In this document: piece by piece, positions 35,241 to 44,171 of the stretch
Layout: every line of letters starts with the position of its first letter
Position numbering within the stretch: the stretch's first letter is position 1
Position numbers and translations under genes: made by a program
The notes under the pieces: generated by a model
What the model saw: the letters and a program-made list of their open reading frames with translations, nothing else
Told to the model about the DNA's origin: nothing
Database searches by the model: none
DNA from: CAVUAF01 sp963739375
GTDB taxonomy: Bacteria; Acidobacteriota; Terriglobia; Terriglobales; Acidobacteriaceae
Reading direction: 5' to 3'
NCBI GenBank assembly: GCA_963739375.1
Contig: CAVUAF010000020.1
Coordinates: forward strand, 186,001-250,000
Length of the DNA: 64,000 nucleotides

Positions 35241-36116
35241 GTGCCAACCACTGTAACCGCCCGCCCTGAGCCTTCGCATAAGTCTGCCGCCTCGGCGGCC
35301 CCTGCTCCGGTCTGCCCACTCTGCGGCAGTCCGGCGCGGGTGTACATGGTCTTGCCACACACCACGGTGCGCTGCTGCCGGTCGGCGGCGTGCCAGCTGC
35401 AGTTCGCTGATCCGCAGCTCGATGATGAGGTGCTGGCGCGGGCGTACGCGACGCTCTACTACCCGGACGCGGGCGCGCGGTCGGCGCTGAGTCCCACCCC
35501 GGACGAGGACCTGCGCGAATTGCTGCACATGCTGGAAGCGCGCTACGGCAGCATCGCCGGCCGCCGGGTGCTCGACTACGGCTGCGGCGCGGGTCCGCTG
35601 CTCCGCATCGCCAAAGCGCTGGGCGCCGAAGTGGTCGGAGTCGAGCAGAGCGCTAATGCGCGGGCCCTGGCGCGGCAGGACGGCACGCAGGTTTACGCCA
35701 ACATCACCGAGCTCCGCCGCGCCGAGCCGGACGCGCGGTTTGACTGGATCCTGCTGAGCGTCGTCGTGGAACACTTGCGCCAGCCCTGGGATGAACTGGC
35801 GGAACTGCGGCGCCTGCTGCGGCCGGCGGGGCGCCTCACCCTGACGACGCCGAACGCGGAAAGCCTGAAAAGCCGTATCCTGGGCCGTTCCTGGGACCAG
35901 CGGAAGAACCTGACGCACTTCTATTACTTCACGCCCACGTCCCTGGCCGCCGTGTTGCGCCGTGCCGGGCTGGAACCGACGGAGTTGCCGCCCATCGCGA
36001 CGCACGTGAAGCACGGACGGCTGCGACGCCTGCTGCAGGGCGGGCTGCGGGCCGTGCATCTGCAGGGCGGCCTGCTGTTCATCGGGGCAGCGCCCGCGCT
36101 CGCGGCGCGGACCTAG
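35241..36116 (+). CDS. Zinc-binding class I methyltransferase
   Basis: A 291-residue protein. The N-terminal Cys-rich segment CPLCGSPARVYMVL...CCRSAAC resembles the zinc-binding N-domain of sugar C- or N-methyltransferases. The SAM domain contains VLDYGCGAGPLLRIAKALGAEVVGVEQ, WILLSVVVEHLRQPWDEL and GRLTLTTPNAES. The GTG start at 35241 follows AAAGGT. It is part of the glycan-modifying set in the locus. Confidence 0.85.
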   Translation: MPTTVTARPEPSHKSAASAAPAPVCPLCGSPARVYMVLPHTTVRCCRSAACQLQFADPQLDDEVLARAYATLYYPDAGARSALSPTPDEDLRELLHMLEARYGSIAGRRVLDYGCGAGPLLRIAKALGAEVVGVEQSANARALARQDGTQVYANITELRRAEPDARFDWILLSVVVEHLRQPWDELAELRRLLRPAGRLTLTTPNAESLKSRILGRSWDQRKNLTHFYYFTPTSLAAVLRRAGLEPTELPPIATHVKHGRLRRLLQGGLRAVHLQGGLLFIGAAPALAART

Positions 36117-36226
36117 TGAACGAAACGCGCGCGCCGTTTGCCGACGTGCCCAGCCACTACGGCGAGGTCTGCCATCGCGCCGACGTCTATGGCGACGTGA
36201 TCATCAGCGGCAGGAAAGCGAAGTAA
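36116..36226 (+). CDS. Possible 36-residue small protein or gene remnant
   Basis: The GTG shares one base with the previous stop (TAGTG, the arrangement also used at gspE-gspF). The frame reads VNETRAPFADVPSHYGEV and continues to YGDVIISGRKAK before TAA. No family is recognised and no independent ribosome binding site is visible. It could be a degraded gene start, since duplicated gene-start fragments occur downstream at 38541-38641. Confidence 0.25.
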   Translation: MNETRAPFADVPSHYGEVCHRADVYGDVIISGRKAK

Positions 36227-36238
36227 ACCGAAGAACCC

Positions 36239-37726
36239 ATGGCCGAACTCCCCACGATACCGCAACTTGAAACGCCCGTGGGCCGGCCCGGGGCCCTGGC
36301 CAACTCGGCCCTGCTGACCGGGTATTACATCATCGATGCCGGCCTGCTGTTCGTGCTTACGCTGCTGCTGGCGCGCTACCTGGGCGTCGCCGACTTCGGC
36401 AAGATCGCCTTTGCGCTGTCCTACGGGCTGGTGCTGTACGTGTTTTCCGACCCGGGGATCAGCCTTTCGGTGACAAAGTTCGTGGCCCGCGACCCTGACC
36501 CGCGCAGCCCCTGGCTGGCGGATGGACTCTCGCTGCGCTCCCTGCTCGTAATCGTTTCGTGCACCCTCGGCCTCCTGCCGTTTCTGTTCAATCATTACCT
36601 CCGGGTCAACGCGCTGGTGCTGGTGCCGATCATCTGCTCCGAGCAGCTGCGCGGCCTGACCATCACCTTGTGCTCCATCTTCCGCGGCTTGCAGCAGATG
36701 ATCTTCGAGGTCCTGACGGTAGCCTGCGAGCGGGTGGCGGTGCTGGCGGTCGCGCTCTGGGTGCTGCGGTCAGGCCATGGGGTGGAGGCAGTGGCCTGGG
36801 CGTTCCTCGGTGGCCGCCTGCTGGCGCTGGTGCTCGCGCTGGCCATCCTGCGCCTGCGCATCGGCAAGGTCGAGGTTTCCGCGCGGCCCCGCTTGGCGGG
36901 CGCCTTGTTGCGGGAGGCGTTTCCGCTGGCCATCCTCCTGTTCGCCGAACGCATCAACCTGTATTTTGCGCCGCTGGCGTTGACCGCAATCTCCGGCGAA
37001 TATGCCGCCGGGCTTTTCCAGTCGGCCTTTAAGATCGTGACCTTCCCCATCCTGCTGGCGGGGGTGGTGGGCGGAAGCTTGTTCCCCGCGATGAGCGCCG
37101 CCCACGGTGACGCCGCGCGGGTGCAAAAGCTCTATAGCTTCGGCGTCCGCGCCCTCTGGCATGCGCTGTTGCCGGGCGCCGTACTCACACTGGTGTTTGC
37201 GCCGCAGGTGATGCGCATCATCTTCGGACCGCAGTTCGTGCCTGCGGCGCCGGTCCTCCAGTTGCTGACTCCCTATTACGCCGTGTACGCCATGATCACC
37301 GTGAGCTATTACCTGATGCCCGCGGTCAACGAGCAGCGCATCACCATGCAGTTATCGGTAGTGAGCCTGGGGTTGAACCTTATCGGCGGTCCCTTGTTCA
37401 TGCTGGCGTGGGGCGCCCGCGGCGCGGCCATCGGGCTCATCGTCACCAACCTGGTGGTCGCGCTCAGCTACTGGTACCGCGCGCGGAAGCTGGGATACCA
37501 CGTCATGCGGCTGCGGGAAGATTTTCTGCAAGTGGCTGGCTTTGCGCTGACGCTCGGCGCCGGATTCCTCCTGCAGCACTTTTTGCCGGTGCAACGTTGG
37601 TACCAACTGCTGTTTGCCGCCCTTGCCATTACCCTGTTTTACGGTGCCACTCTCCTGGTGACCCGCAGCCTGCTGCCGGAAGAGTTGCAGCTGGTAGCTG
37701 ACATCAGGGAACGGTTCCGGCGCTGA
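36239..37726 (+). CDS. Polysaccharide flippase (Wzx, MATE/MVF superfamily)
   Basis: A 495-residue integral membrane protein with about 14 hydrophobic helices in the pattern of polysaccharide biosynthesis proteins (LARYLGVADFGKIAFALSYG near the N-terminus; LLAGVVGGSLFPAMSAAHGD; LTPYYAVYAMITVSYYLMPAVNEQ). It would flip undecaprenyl-linked repeat units to the periplasm for the Wzy enzyme. It is full length. Confidence 0.92.
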   Translation: MAELPTIPQLETPVGRPGALANSALLTGYYIIDAGLLFVLTLLLARYLGVADFGKIAFALSYGLVLYVFSDPGISLSVTKFVARDPDPRSPWLADGLSLRSLLVIVSCTLGLLPFLFNHYLRVNALVLVPIICSEQLRGLTITLCSIFRGLQQMIFEVLTVACERVAVLAVALWVLRSGHGVEAVAWAFLGGRLLALVLALAILRLRIGKVEVSARPRLAGALLREAFPLAILLFAERINLYFAPLALTAISGEYAAGLFQSAFKIVTFPILLAGVVGGSLFPAMSAAHGDAARVQKLYSFGVRALWHALLPGAVLTLVFAPQVMRIIFGPQFVPAAPVLQLLTPYYAVYAMITVSYYLMPAVNEQRITMQLSVVSLGLNLIGGPLFMLAWGARGAAIGLIVTNLVVALSYWYRARKLGYHVMRLREDFLQVAGFALTLGAGFLLQHFLPVQRWYQLLFAALAITLFYGATLLVTRSLLPEELQLVADIRERFRR

Positions 37727-37754
37727 CATGACTGTCACGCTCTAGGGTCGCCCC

Positions 37755-38465
37755 GTGAATCCCTTGCGGCAACTCAAACGTCGACTGTCCCTCTGGAGTT
37801 ACGAACTCAGCTGCAAGTCTAGGCAGAAGAAGTTCGACCTCTTCTGGGAGGTGATTCGGCCTGCCCCGGGGAGCCTGATGCTGAATCTCGGCGCCGTCCC
37901 GCCGATTCTGGGGAAGAAACATTACGGTCAGGACAGCACCGGCGTCGAGCAGCCGGAGCAGGACGAACGCTTCCGCACGCTGCGCATTGTGGCCTGTGAT
38001 CTGCTTCCGAAGAACATGCGGGGCTACGAATCGTGCTACCGCGAACTGGGATGGCACGGTTTCGTCGCTGACGGCTGTCAGCTTCCGTTCCCCGACAAGA
38101 GCATTGACATCGTCTTTTCCAACGCTGTCATCGAGCACGTATCCCGGCGTGACCAGCAGCGCATGGCGAGCGAGATCATGCGCGTCGGTAGGAGCTGGTT
38201 TGTGACCACGCCGAATTACTGGTATCCGCTGGAGCTGCATCGCAAGCTGCCGGGGTTCCACTATCTGCCGGGCGGGGGACAGCGCTGGCTCGACCGCCGG
38301 TTCGACCTGCTGCCGGATGGCGAACTGATTATTAATCTTCTGTCGGCGCGCTCGTTTCTAAAGCTGTTCCCGGGAAGTGGTCTGCGTCGGGTGCGCGTTA
38401 CTTTCTGGCCGGAAACACTGGTTGTCTACGGACCGCGCGGGGCGCAGAGCTTGAAGAGCCACTGA
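37755..38465 (+). CDS. SAM-dependent methyltransferase
   Basis: A 236-residue methyltransferase-like protein. The N-terminal nucleotide-binding segment is weak (SLMLNLGAVPPIL). Then VACDLLPKN...GFVADGCQLPFPDKSIDIVFSNAVIEHVSRRDQQRMASEIMRV fits motifs II-IV of Methyltransf_11. The GTG start is preceded by CTCTAGGGTCGCCCC. That stretch and the first eight codons recur almost unchanged at 38560-38600. It probably modifies a polymer sugar. Confidence 0.8.
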   Translation: MNPLRQLKRRLSLWSYELSCKSRQKKFDLFWEVIRPAPGSLMLNLGAVPPILGKKHYGQDSTGVEQPEQDERFRTLRIVACDLLPKNMRGYESCYRELGWHGFVADGCQLPFPDKSIDIVFSNAVIEHVSRRDQQRMASEIMRVGRSWFVTTPNYWYPLELHRKLPGFHYLPGGGQRWLDRRFDLLPDGELIINLLSARSFLKLFPGSGLRRVRVTFWPETLVVYGPRGAQSLKSH

Positions 38466-38492
38466 GTATCAGCTGCCGCAACCCGAACGGCT

Positions 38493-38540
38493 CAATTGCT
38501 CAATTACCCAATTACTCAATCACCAAATCGCCAAATCCCC
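38493..38540 (+). repeat. Six tandem octamers abutting an ATG
   Basis: CAATTGCT, CAATTACC, CAATTACT, CAATCACC, AAATCGCC and AAATCCCC run without gaps directly into an ATG at 38541. The same last two octamers precede the GT4 gene at 39684. It is AT-rich in GC-rich surroundings. Confidence 0.85.
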
Positions 38541-38579
38541 ATGCGCCTTCTGCTGTCAAGCTCTAGGATCGCCCCATGA
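38541..38579 (+). pseudogene. Truncated copy of the GT4 glycosyltransferase start
   Basis: After the octamers the frame reads MRLLL, matching the first five codons of the GT4 gene at 39684. It then switches to a copy of the sequence upstream of the 37755 methyltransferase (CTCTAGGATCGCCCC) and stops at TGA. Its stop overlaps the next start as ATGA. Confidence 0.6.
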
Positions 38580-38641
38580 ATCCATTGCGGCAACTTAAGC
38601 GAGCTCTGGCGGCGCTACGGGAGCAACTGGCGCAGAGATGA
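38576..38641 (+). pseudogene. Truncated copy of the 37755 methyltransferase start; possible coupled leader peptide
   Basis: It encodes MNPLRQLKRALAALREQLAQ and one Arg. The first nine residues equal those of the methyltransferase at 37755. Its stop TGA overlaps the ATG of the following methyltransferase (ATGA), so it might be translated as a coupling leader. Confidence 0.6.
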
Positions 38642-39555
38642 GTAGCTGGCGATCAAAAGTCCGGCCCGCTGTCGTCGGCGCACATCGGGTGCTGTCGAGA
38701 TTTGGCATCCAGTTTGTTCCTCGGCATTACTACTCTTGCGTGGCCGACCTCAACGCTCTGGAGCGGTCGCCCGAAGTGTGGGCGAAGGCTTCGAGCATGC
38801 CGGGCGTGAAGATTTCATTGTCCGCGCAGACAGAGCTCCTGGCCGCGATTTCCAGCTACTTTGCGGAGTTGGAGCAGCGGGAATTGGAGCTGTTGCTAAG
38901 TAGCGGACTCGGGCCTGGATTCTCGCGCTCGGATGCACTTGTTCTGTACGCGATGCTGCGCCACCTCCAGCCTTCCCGCATTATCGAGGTTGGCGGCGGA
39001 ACCAGCACCGCGATCATTGCCAAGGCAATCGCACGCAACGGGGCGACGAGTCACACCGTAATCGAGCCCTTTCCCTCGCGCTCTCTCGGCAAGCTTGAAA
39101 GTGTCCAGTTAATAAAGAAACCTGTCCAGCTCGTGCCGCTGGAGGTCTTCTCAGAGCTCGGCGCCAAGGATTTCCTTTTCGTCGATTCCACCCATACGGT
39201 CAAGCCGGGCAGTGACGTGAATTACATCGTTCTGGAGGTCCTTCCCCGTCTGGCCGCAGGGGTGGTGGTGCACTTCCACGACATCAACTTTCCTTTCGAC
39301 CATCAGCCCGACCTGTTTCAGACGGTTTATCAGTGGTCGGAGGGTTCTTTGCTGCGCGCGTTCCTGACCAACAATTGCCGCGCGGAAGTCATGCTATCCA
39401 TGTCTTATCTCAGCCACCACGCGGCCGAAACCCTGACCCGCACTATCCCCGGCTACTGTCCTGCACCGACCAGGAACGGCGTTTTTTTGCGTCCCGTCAA
39501 TGAGATCCGATCGGGCAGGTGGGACTATGGTGTATCCACCTATGTCCGCGTCTGA
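38638..39555 (+). CDS. Class I methyltransferase (Methyltransf_24 type)
   Basis: A 305-residue protein. The SAM-binding motif is IIEVGGGTSTAIIAKAIARNG (~residues 118-138). The acidic DFLFVDSTHTVKPGSDVNYIVLEVLPRLAAGVVVHFHDI resembles Methyltransf_24 enzymes that use a metal-binding Asp/His. Codon use is less GC-biased than average here, suggesting acquisition. The start overlaps a short duplicated reading frame. Confidence 0.82.
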   Translation: MSSWRSKVRPAVVGAHRVLSRFGIQFVPRHYYSCVADLNALERSPEVWAKASSMPGVKISLSAQTELLAAISSYFAELEQRELELLLSSGLGPGFSRSDALVLYAMLRHLQPSRIIEVGGGTSTAIIAKAIARNGATSHTVIEPFPSRSLGKLESVQLIKKPVQLVPLEVFSELGAKDFLFVDSTHTVKPGSDVNYIVLEVLPRLAAGVVVHFHDINFPFDHQPDLFQTVYQWSEGSLLRAFLTNNCRAEVMLSMSYLSHHAAETLTRTIPGYCPAPTRNGVFLRPVNEIRSGRWDYGVSTYVRV

Positions 39556-39569
39556 GCGAATGGAAAAGC

Positions 39570-39683
39570 CAATTGAGTAATCTGGTGATTTAGTGATTGG
39601 GCGATTTCATTCGCCGCTACCGCACCCCGGTTGATCCCGACCACCACCCCACAATCACCCAATCACCCAATCGCCAAATCCCC
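39570..39683. repeat. Octamer inverted repeat abutting the GT4 start codon
   Basis: The left arm (39570-39611) reads on the minus strand as AAATCGCC, CAATCACT, AAATCACC, AGATTACT units. The right arm (39652-39683) is CAATCACC, CAATCACC, CAATCGCC, AAATCCCC. The right arm ends exactly at the ATG, so no Shine-Dalgarno sequence is present. Confidence 0.85.
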
Positions 39684-40904
39684 ATGCGGCTTCTGCTGGT
39701 CCACAACTACTACCAGATTCCCGGCGGCGAGGATGAGCTCTTCGAATCCACGCGCGCGCTGCTGCGCGCCCACGGGCACGAGGTCAGCGTCTACGTCCGC
39801 CGCAACGACGAGATCCGCGCTTCCTCGCTGGCGAAGAAGCTGACGCTCCCCCTACGCACCACCTGGGCCTGGGACACGCGCCGCGAGTTCGTGCGCGTGC
39901 TGCGCGAGACGCGGCCTGTCCTCGTCCAGTTTTTCAACACCTTCCCGCTGATCTCGCCGGCGGTGTACGGCGCGTGCCGCGAGGCCGGAGCGGTGGTGGT
40001 GCAGTCGCTCGACAACCCACGGCTCATTTGCCCCGTCGGCAGTTTTTTTCGCGCCGGCAAGTTCTGCCAGGAGTGTTCCGGACGCACCCCGTGGCCGGCC
40101 GTGCTGCACGCGTGCTACCGCAACTCGCGCCCGCAGTCGGCCGCCGTCGCCGCCATGATCGTGACCCACCGCGCGCTCGGCACCTGGCAAACCGCAGTGG
40201 ACGCTTACGTGGTCGCCACCGAGTTCTATATTCGCAAATTCGTGGCGGCGGGCCTTCCAGCCGACAAGATGCACCTGCGGCGGCATTTCATCGAGCCCGA
40301 TCCCGGCCTCGGCCCGGGACGCGGCGACTACGCGTTGTTCATGGGGCGCCTGGCGCCGGAGAAAGGCGTCACCACCCTGCTGGAAGCCTGGCAGGAGCTC
40401 GCGATTCCGTTGAAAATTCGCGGCGCCGGACCGCTGGAGAACGAAGTCCGCGCCTTCGCCGCCACCCACCCGCAGGTCGAACTCCTGCCGCGGCTCGCCC
40501 GCGACGAAAAGATCAGCCTCATCAAGGGCGCCCGCTTTCTGGTCTGGCCTTCGCAGGGCTGGTATGAGACCTTTGGGCTGGTGGTAGCGGAAGCGTTCGC
40601 GTGCGGCGTTCCTGTCATTGCCTCCAACGCCGGCATCGCCGGCGAGATGGTCGCGGAAAACCGCACCGGGCTCTTCTTTGCCGCGGGCGACGCTGCCGAG
40701 CTTGCCGCCCAGGTGCGCTGGGCCTGGGAGCATCCGGACGAGACGGCGGCGATGGGCCGCCACGCTCGCGCCGACTTCGAAGCTCGTTTCACGGCCGCCG
40801 CCGGATATCGCGCCCTGATGGCGGCCTACCAGGCGGCGCTGGCGTTGCCGCCCACCGCCGAGGCTCCCGCCGTCCCGGCCGCCTCCGCGCGCCGGGGCGC
40901 ATAA
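39684..40904 (+). CDS. Glycosyltransferase family 4
   Basis: A 406-residue GT-B enzyme. The N-terminal domain starts MRLLLVHNYYQIPGGEDELF. The C-terminal domain has ALFMGRLAPEKGVTTLLEAW and the donor-binding ARFLVWPSQGWYETFGLVVAEAFACGVPVIASNAGIAGEMV (EAFACG pattern of retaining GT4). A Cys pair (CQEC, ~residues 131-134) occurs in the linker region. The start codon directly follows octamer repeats and has no ribosome binding site. Confidence 0.92.
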   Translation: MRLLLVHNYYQIPGGEDELFESTRALLRAHGHEVSVYVRRNDEIRASSLAKKLTLPLRTTWAWDTRREFVRVLRETRPVLVQFFNTFPLISPAVYGACREAGAVVVQSLDNPRLICPVGSFFRAGKFCQECSGRTPWPAVLHACYRNSRPQSAAVAAMIVTHRALGTWQTAVDAYVVATEFYIRKFVAAGLPADKMHLRRHFIEPDPGLGPGRGDYALFMGRLAPEKGVTTLLEAWQELAIPLKIRGAGPLENEVRAFAATHPQVELLPRLARDEKISLIKGARFLVWPSQGWYETFGLVVAEAFACGVPVIASNAGIAGEMVAENRTGLFFAAGDAAELAAQVRWAWEHPDETAAMGRHARADFEARFTAAAGYRALMAAYQAALALPPTAEAPAVPAASARRGA

Positions 40905-40977
40905 TTAAGAGATCAAGCTGGACGGCGGCTGCTTTGCGCACCACCAGTTAAACGAACTCCACCAACGAGCGGACCCC

Positions 40978-42000
40978 ATGAAACGAATTGCTCTGATCAG
41001 CGGCATCACCGGGCAGGACGGCTCGTACCTCGCCGAATTGCTCCTCGGCAAAGGGTACGAAGTGCACGGCCTGGTGCGGCGCGTCGCCATCGAGGACCCG
41101 GAGCACCGGCTGTATCGCATCCGGCACCTGTTGGGCCGGTTGGAGCTGCACTCCGCCTCGCTGGAGAGCTATCCCAGCGTCTACCGGGTGGTGGAAAAGG
41201 TGCAGCCCCACGAGATCTACCATCTCGCGGCGCAGAGCTTCGTCAGCTACTCCTTCGAGGACGAGTTCTCCACCCTCAACACCAACATCAACGGCACGCA
41301 CTACATGCTGGCGGCCATGCGCGACGTGGCGCAGCGCGCCCGCTTCTATTTCGCCGGTTCCAGCGAAATGTTCGGCGAGCCGGGCGTCTCGCCGCAGCAC
41401 GAAGACACGCCGCTGCACCCGCGCTCCGCCTATGGCATTTCCAAGGTCGGCGGCTTCCACCTGACGCGCAACTACCGCGAGGCCTACGGGCTGCACGCCT
41501 CCACCGGCATCCTGTTCAACCACGAAAGCCCGCGCCGCGGCTTCGAGTTCGTGACCCGCAAGATCTCGTCGCACGTGGCCAAGATCAAGTTCGGGCTGGC
41601 CACCGAGCTGCGCCTCGGGAACCTCGATGCCCTGCGCGACTGGGGCCACGCCCGCGAGTATGTTGGCGCCATGTGGACCATGCTGCAGCAGGAGCGTCCC
41701 GGCGACTTCGTGATCGGCACCGGCGAGAACCACACCGTGCGCGAGTTCCTCGAGCTGGCTTTCGGCCACGTCGGGCTCGACTACAACCAGTACGTCGTGG
41801 TCGATCCCGAGCTCTACCGCCCGGCCGAGGTCACCTGCCTGCGCGCGGATTGCAGCAAGGCGCGCGAGCACCTGGGGTGGAACTACCGCGTCACCTTTGC
41901 GCAACTGGTGACCGAGATGGTGGATTCCGATCTCGCCTACTACTCGACAAAAGTGCACGGCACGCCGCTGGCGCAAGCCGTCGGCGGCGGAACACACTAA
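40978..42000 (+). CDS. gmd: GDP-mannose 4,6-dehydratase
   Basis: A 340-residue extended SDR. It has ALISGITGQDGSYLAELLL, HLAAQSFVSYSFEDEFSTLNTNI, the active-site SSEMFGEP and YGISK (YxxxK), and NHESPRRGFEFVTRKIS for GDP binding, all hallmark Gmd motifs. It makes GDP-4-keto-6-deoxy-D-mannose, the precursor of fucose, rhamnose or perosamine. No GMER/RMD or aminotransferase is adjacent, so the final sugar is open. Confidence 0.96.
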   Translation: MKRIALISGITGQDGSYLAELLLGKGYEVHGLVRRVAIEDPEHRLYRIRHLLGRLELHSASLESYPSVYRVVEKVQPHEIYHLAAQSFVSYSFEDEFSTLNTNINGTHYMLAAMRDVAQRARFYFAGSSEMFGEPGVSPQHEDTPLHPRSAYGISKVGGFHLTRNYREAYGLHASTGILFNHESPRRGFEFVTRKISSHVAKIKFGLATELRLGNLDALRDWGHAREYVGAMWTMLQQERPGDFVIGTGENHTVREFLELAFGHVGLDYNQYVVVDPELYRPAEVTCLRADCSKAREHLGWNYRVTFAQLVTEMVDSDLAYYSTKVHGTPLAQAVGGGTH

Positions 42001-42791
42001 TGGTGGTCCATCCCGACTGCTACCTGGTGCTCGGCGTGCGCGTCGATGCCGTTCAGATCGACGACGCCATCGCCACCCTGGAGACTTGGATTGCGGAGCG
42101 GCGCGGTTGCCGCTACGTGGCCGTCACCGGCATGCATGGCATCAGCGAAGCCCGCCGCGATCCTGGTTTCCGGGCCGCGCTGAACGAAGCGGGACTGGTG
42201 GTGGCCGATGGCATGCCGCTGGTGTGGCTGGGCCGGCTACGCGGCAAGAAGAACATGCGGCGCCGCGTTTATGGCCCCGAGTTGATGATCGAGTTTTGCC
42301 GGCGTACGGCGCCGCGCGGCTACCGTCATTTTTTTTATGGCGGCAAACCCGGGGTGGCGGAAGAACTCGCTGCCCACCTGCGCCAGCGCTGTCCCGGCCT
42401 CAACATCGTGGGTACGTACACGCCTCCCTTCCGCGCCTTGACCGCCGAGGAGCAGCGCGCCTTCGCGGCCGTCCTGCAACGTTCCGCGCCCGACGTTCTC
42501 TGGGTCGGGCTCAGCACGCCGAAGCAAGAGCGCTGGATGCAGGAGGCGTCCCGCCGGCTGGACGTGCCGGTGCTTCTGGGGGTCGGGGCGGCGTTTGATA
42601 TCCTAAGCGGGCGCTCGCGCCAGGCTCCGCGCTGGATGCGCGAACATGGCCTGGAATGGCTGTTTCGCCTGGGGCAGGAGCCGCGCCGCTTGTGGCGGCG
42701 CTATTTACTCCATGGACCCGTGTTTGTTGCCAGTGTCTTGATAGAGGAATTACGCTTGCGATTCGCTGCGAGCAGAACGCCTTCGAAATGA
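42000..42791 (+). CDS. WecG/TagA/CpsF family glycosyltransferase (first copy)
   Basis: A 263-residue family-26 glycosyltransferase. It shows the family motifs VAVTGMHGISEARRD, VVADGMPLVWLGR, YRHFFYGGKPGVAEELA, VLWVGLSTPKQERWM and LLGVGAAFDILSGRSRQAPRWM. It transfers a sugar onto lipid-linked intermediates at the membrane. The start shares one base with the gmd stop (TAATG). A second paralogue lies 1.4 kb downstream. Confidence 0.92.
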   Translation: MVVHPDCYLVLGVRVDAVQIDDAIATLETWIAERRGCRYVAVTGMHGISEARRDPGFRAALNEAGLVVADGMPLVWLGRLRGKKNMRRRVYGPELMIEFCRRTAPRGYRHFFYGGKPGVAEELAAHLRQRCPGLNIVGTYTPPFRALTAEEQRAFAAVLQRSAPDVLWVGLSTPKQERWMQEASRRLDVPVLLGVGAAFDILSGRSRQAPRWMREHGLEWLFRLGQEPRRLWRRYLLHGPVFVASVLIEELRLRFAASRTPSK

Positions 42792-44169
42792 ACTCTTATC
42801 GGCTTTCCATCCTGGGCTTGGGCAAGTTGGGCGCGTGCATGGCTGCGGCCATGGCGCACCAGGGCGCGAGCGTGGTGGGAGTGGACGTCAACTCCCGCTT
42901 CGTGGACGCCATCAACCAGGGGCGCGCGCCCGTCGTCGAGCCTGGCCTGCAGGAGATGATCGCGGCCAATCGCGAACGCCTGCGCGCCACCACCAGCTTT
43001 GAGGACGCTGTCGCCGCGTCCGACATCAGCTTCATTATCGTGCCTACGCCGTCGGACGATACCGGGGGCTTCTCCATCCGCTATGCGGCGCAGGCGGCCC
43101 GCGAGATCGGCCGCGCCCTGCAGCGCAAGACCAGCTACCACCTGGTGGCGCTTACCAGCACGGTGCTGCCGGGCTCGACCGAGCACGGCATTCTCCCCGT
43201 CCTCGAGCAGGAATCGGGCAAGCGCTGCGGGCGCGACTTCGGCCTGTGCTACAACCCCGAGTTCATCGCCCTGGGCAGCGTCATCCACGACCTGCTCAAT
43301 CCCGACTTCATCCTCATCGGCGAGTCCGATGCGCGCGCCGGCGCTACGCTGGAGCAGTACTACGCCGGCTTCAGCGAGAACGACGCCGCCCGTCGCCCGC
43401 ATGAACATCGTCAACGCCGAGCTCACGAAGATTTCGCTCAACACCTACGTCACCATGAAGATCACCTTCGCCAACATGCTGGCGGCAATCTGCGAGGAAC
43501 TGCCCGGCGCCGACGTGGACGTGGTCAGCGACGCACTCGGCCACGATACGCCGCATCGGGCGGCGGTATCTCACCGGCGGACTCGGCTACGGCGGCCCCT
43601 GCTTCCCGCGCGACAACCTGGCGCTCGCCTTCATGGCGCAGACCCTCGGGGCCCCCGCCCTGCTGGCGGAAACCACCGACCGCATGAACCACACCCTGCT
43701 GCGCCGCCAGATCGAGAAGCTGCAGGCGCTGCTCAAGCCGGGCATGACGGTCGGGGTGCTGGGACTCGCCTACAAGCCGCAGACCGGCGTGGTCGAAGAA
43801 TCGCAGGGCCTGATGCTGGCGCAGGCGCTGATCGAGAACGGCAACTGCGTCGCCGTGTACGACCCGCTGGCGATGGAGAACGCGCGCGTCCTGCTCAAGG
43901 ACAGCGTGCAGTACTTCAGTTCCGCGCGCGAGTGCATCCGCGGCTCCGACGCCGTGATCATCGCCACCCCGCTGGCCGAGCTGAGCGAGCTGGCCGCGGA
44001 GGATTTTCCGGTGCGCGAGCAGCGCACCATCGTGCTCGACTGCTGGCGCCTGCTGGGGCCAAAACTGCGGGACTGCGCCTGGGTCGAGTACCTGCCCATC
44101 GGGATCGGGCGTTCCGACGTAGCCGTGGCGCGGGCGCTGGCGCGCTCCGCCGCGGGCTCCAAAGCGTAA
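42788..44169 (+). pseudogene. Nucleotide-sugar (UDP-glucose/ManNAc-type) dehydrogenase broken by two +1 frameshifts
   Basis: The start ATG overlaps the previous stop (ATGA). Frame 1 reads LSILGLGKLGACMAAAMAHQGA to GFSENDA (~43385). The homology continues in the next frame with VARMNIVNAELTKISLNTYVTMKI...SDALGHDT (to ~43550), then in the third with RIGRRYLTGGLGYGGPCFPRDNLAL and the C-terminal domain to 44169. Removing one C at ~43383-43388 and one at ~43549-43554 restores a ~460-residue protein with the catalytic Cys in YGGPCFPRD. Either the gene is inactive or the assembly has two indels in C-rich runs. Confidence 0.88.
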
Positions 44170-44171
44170 CC

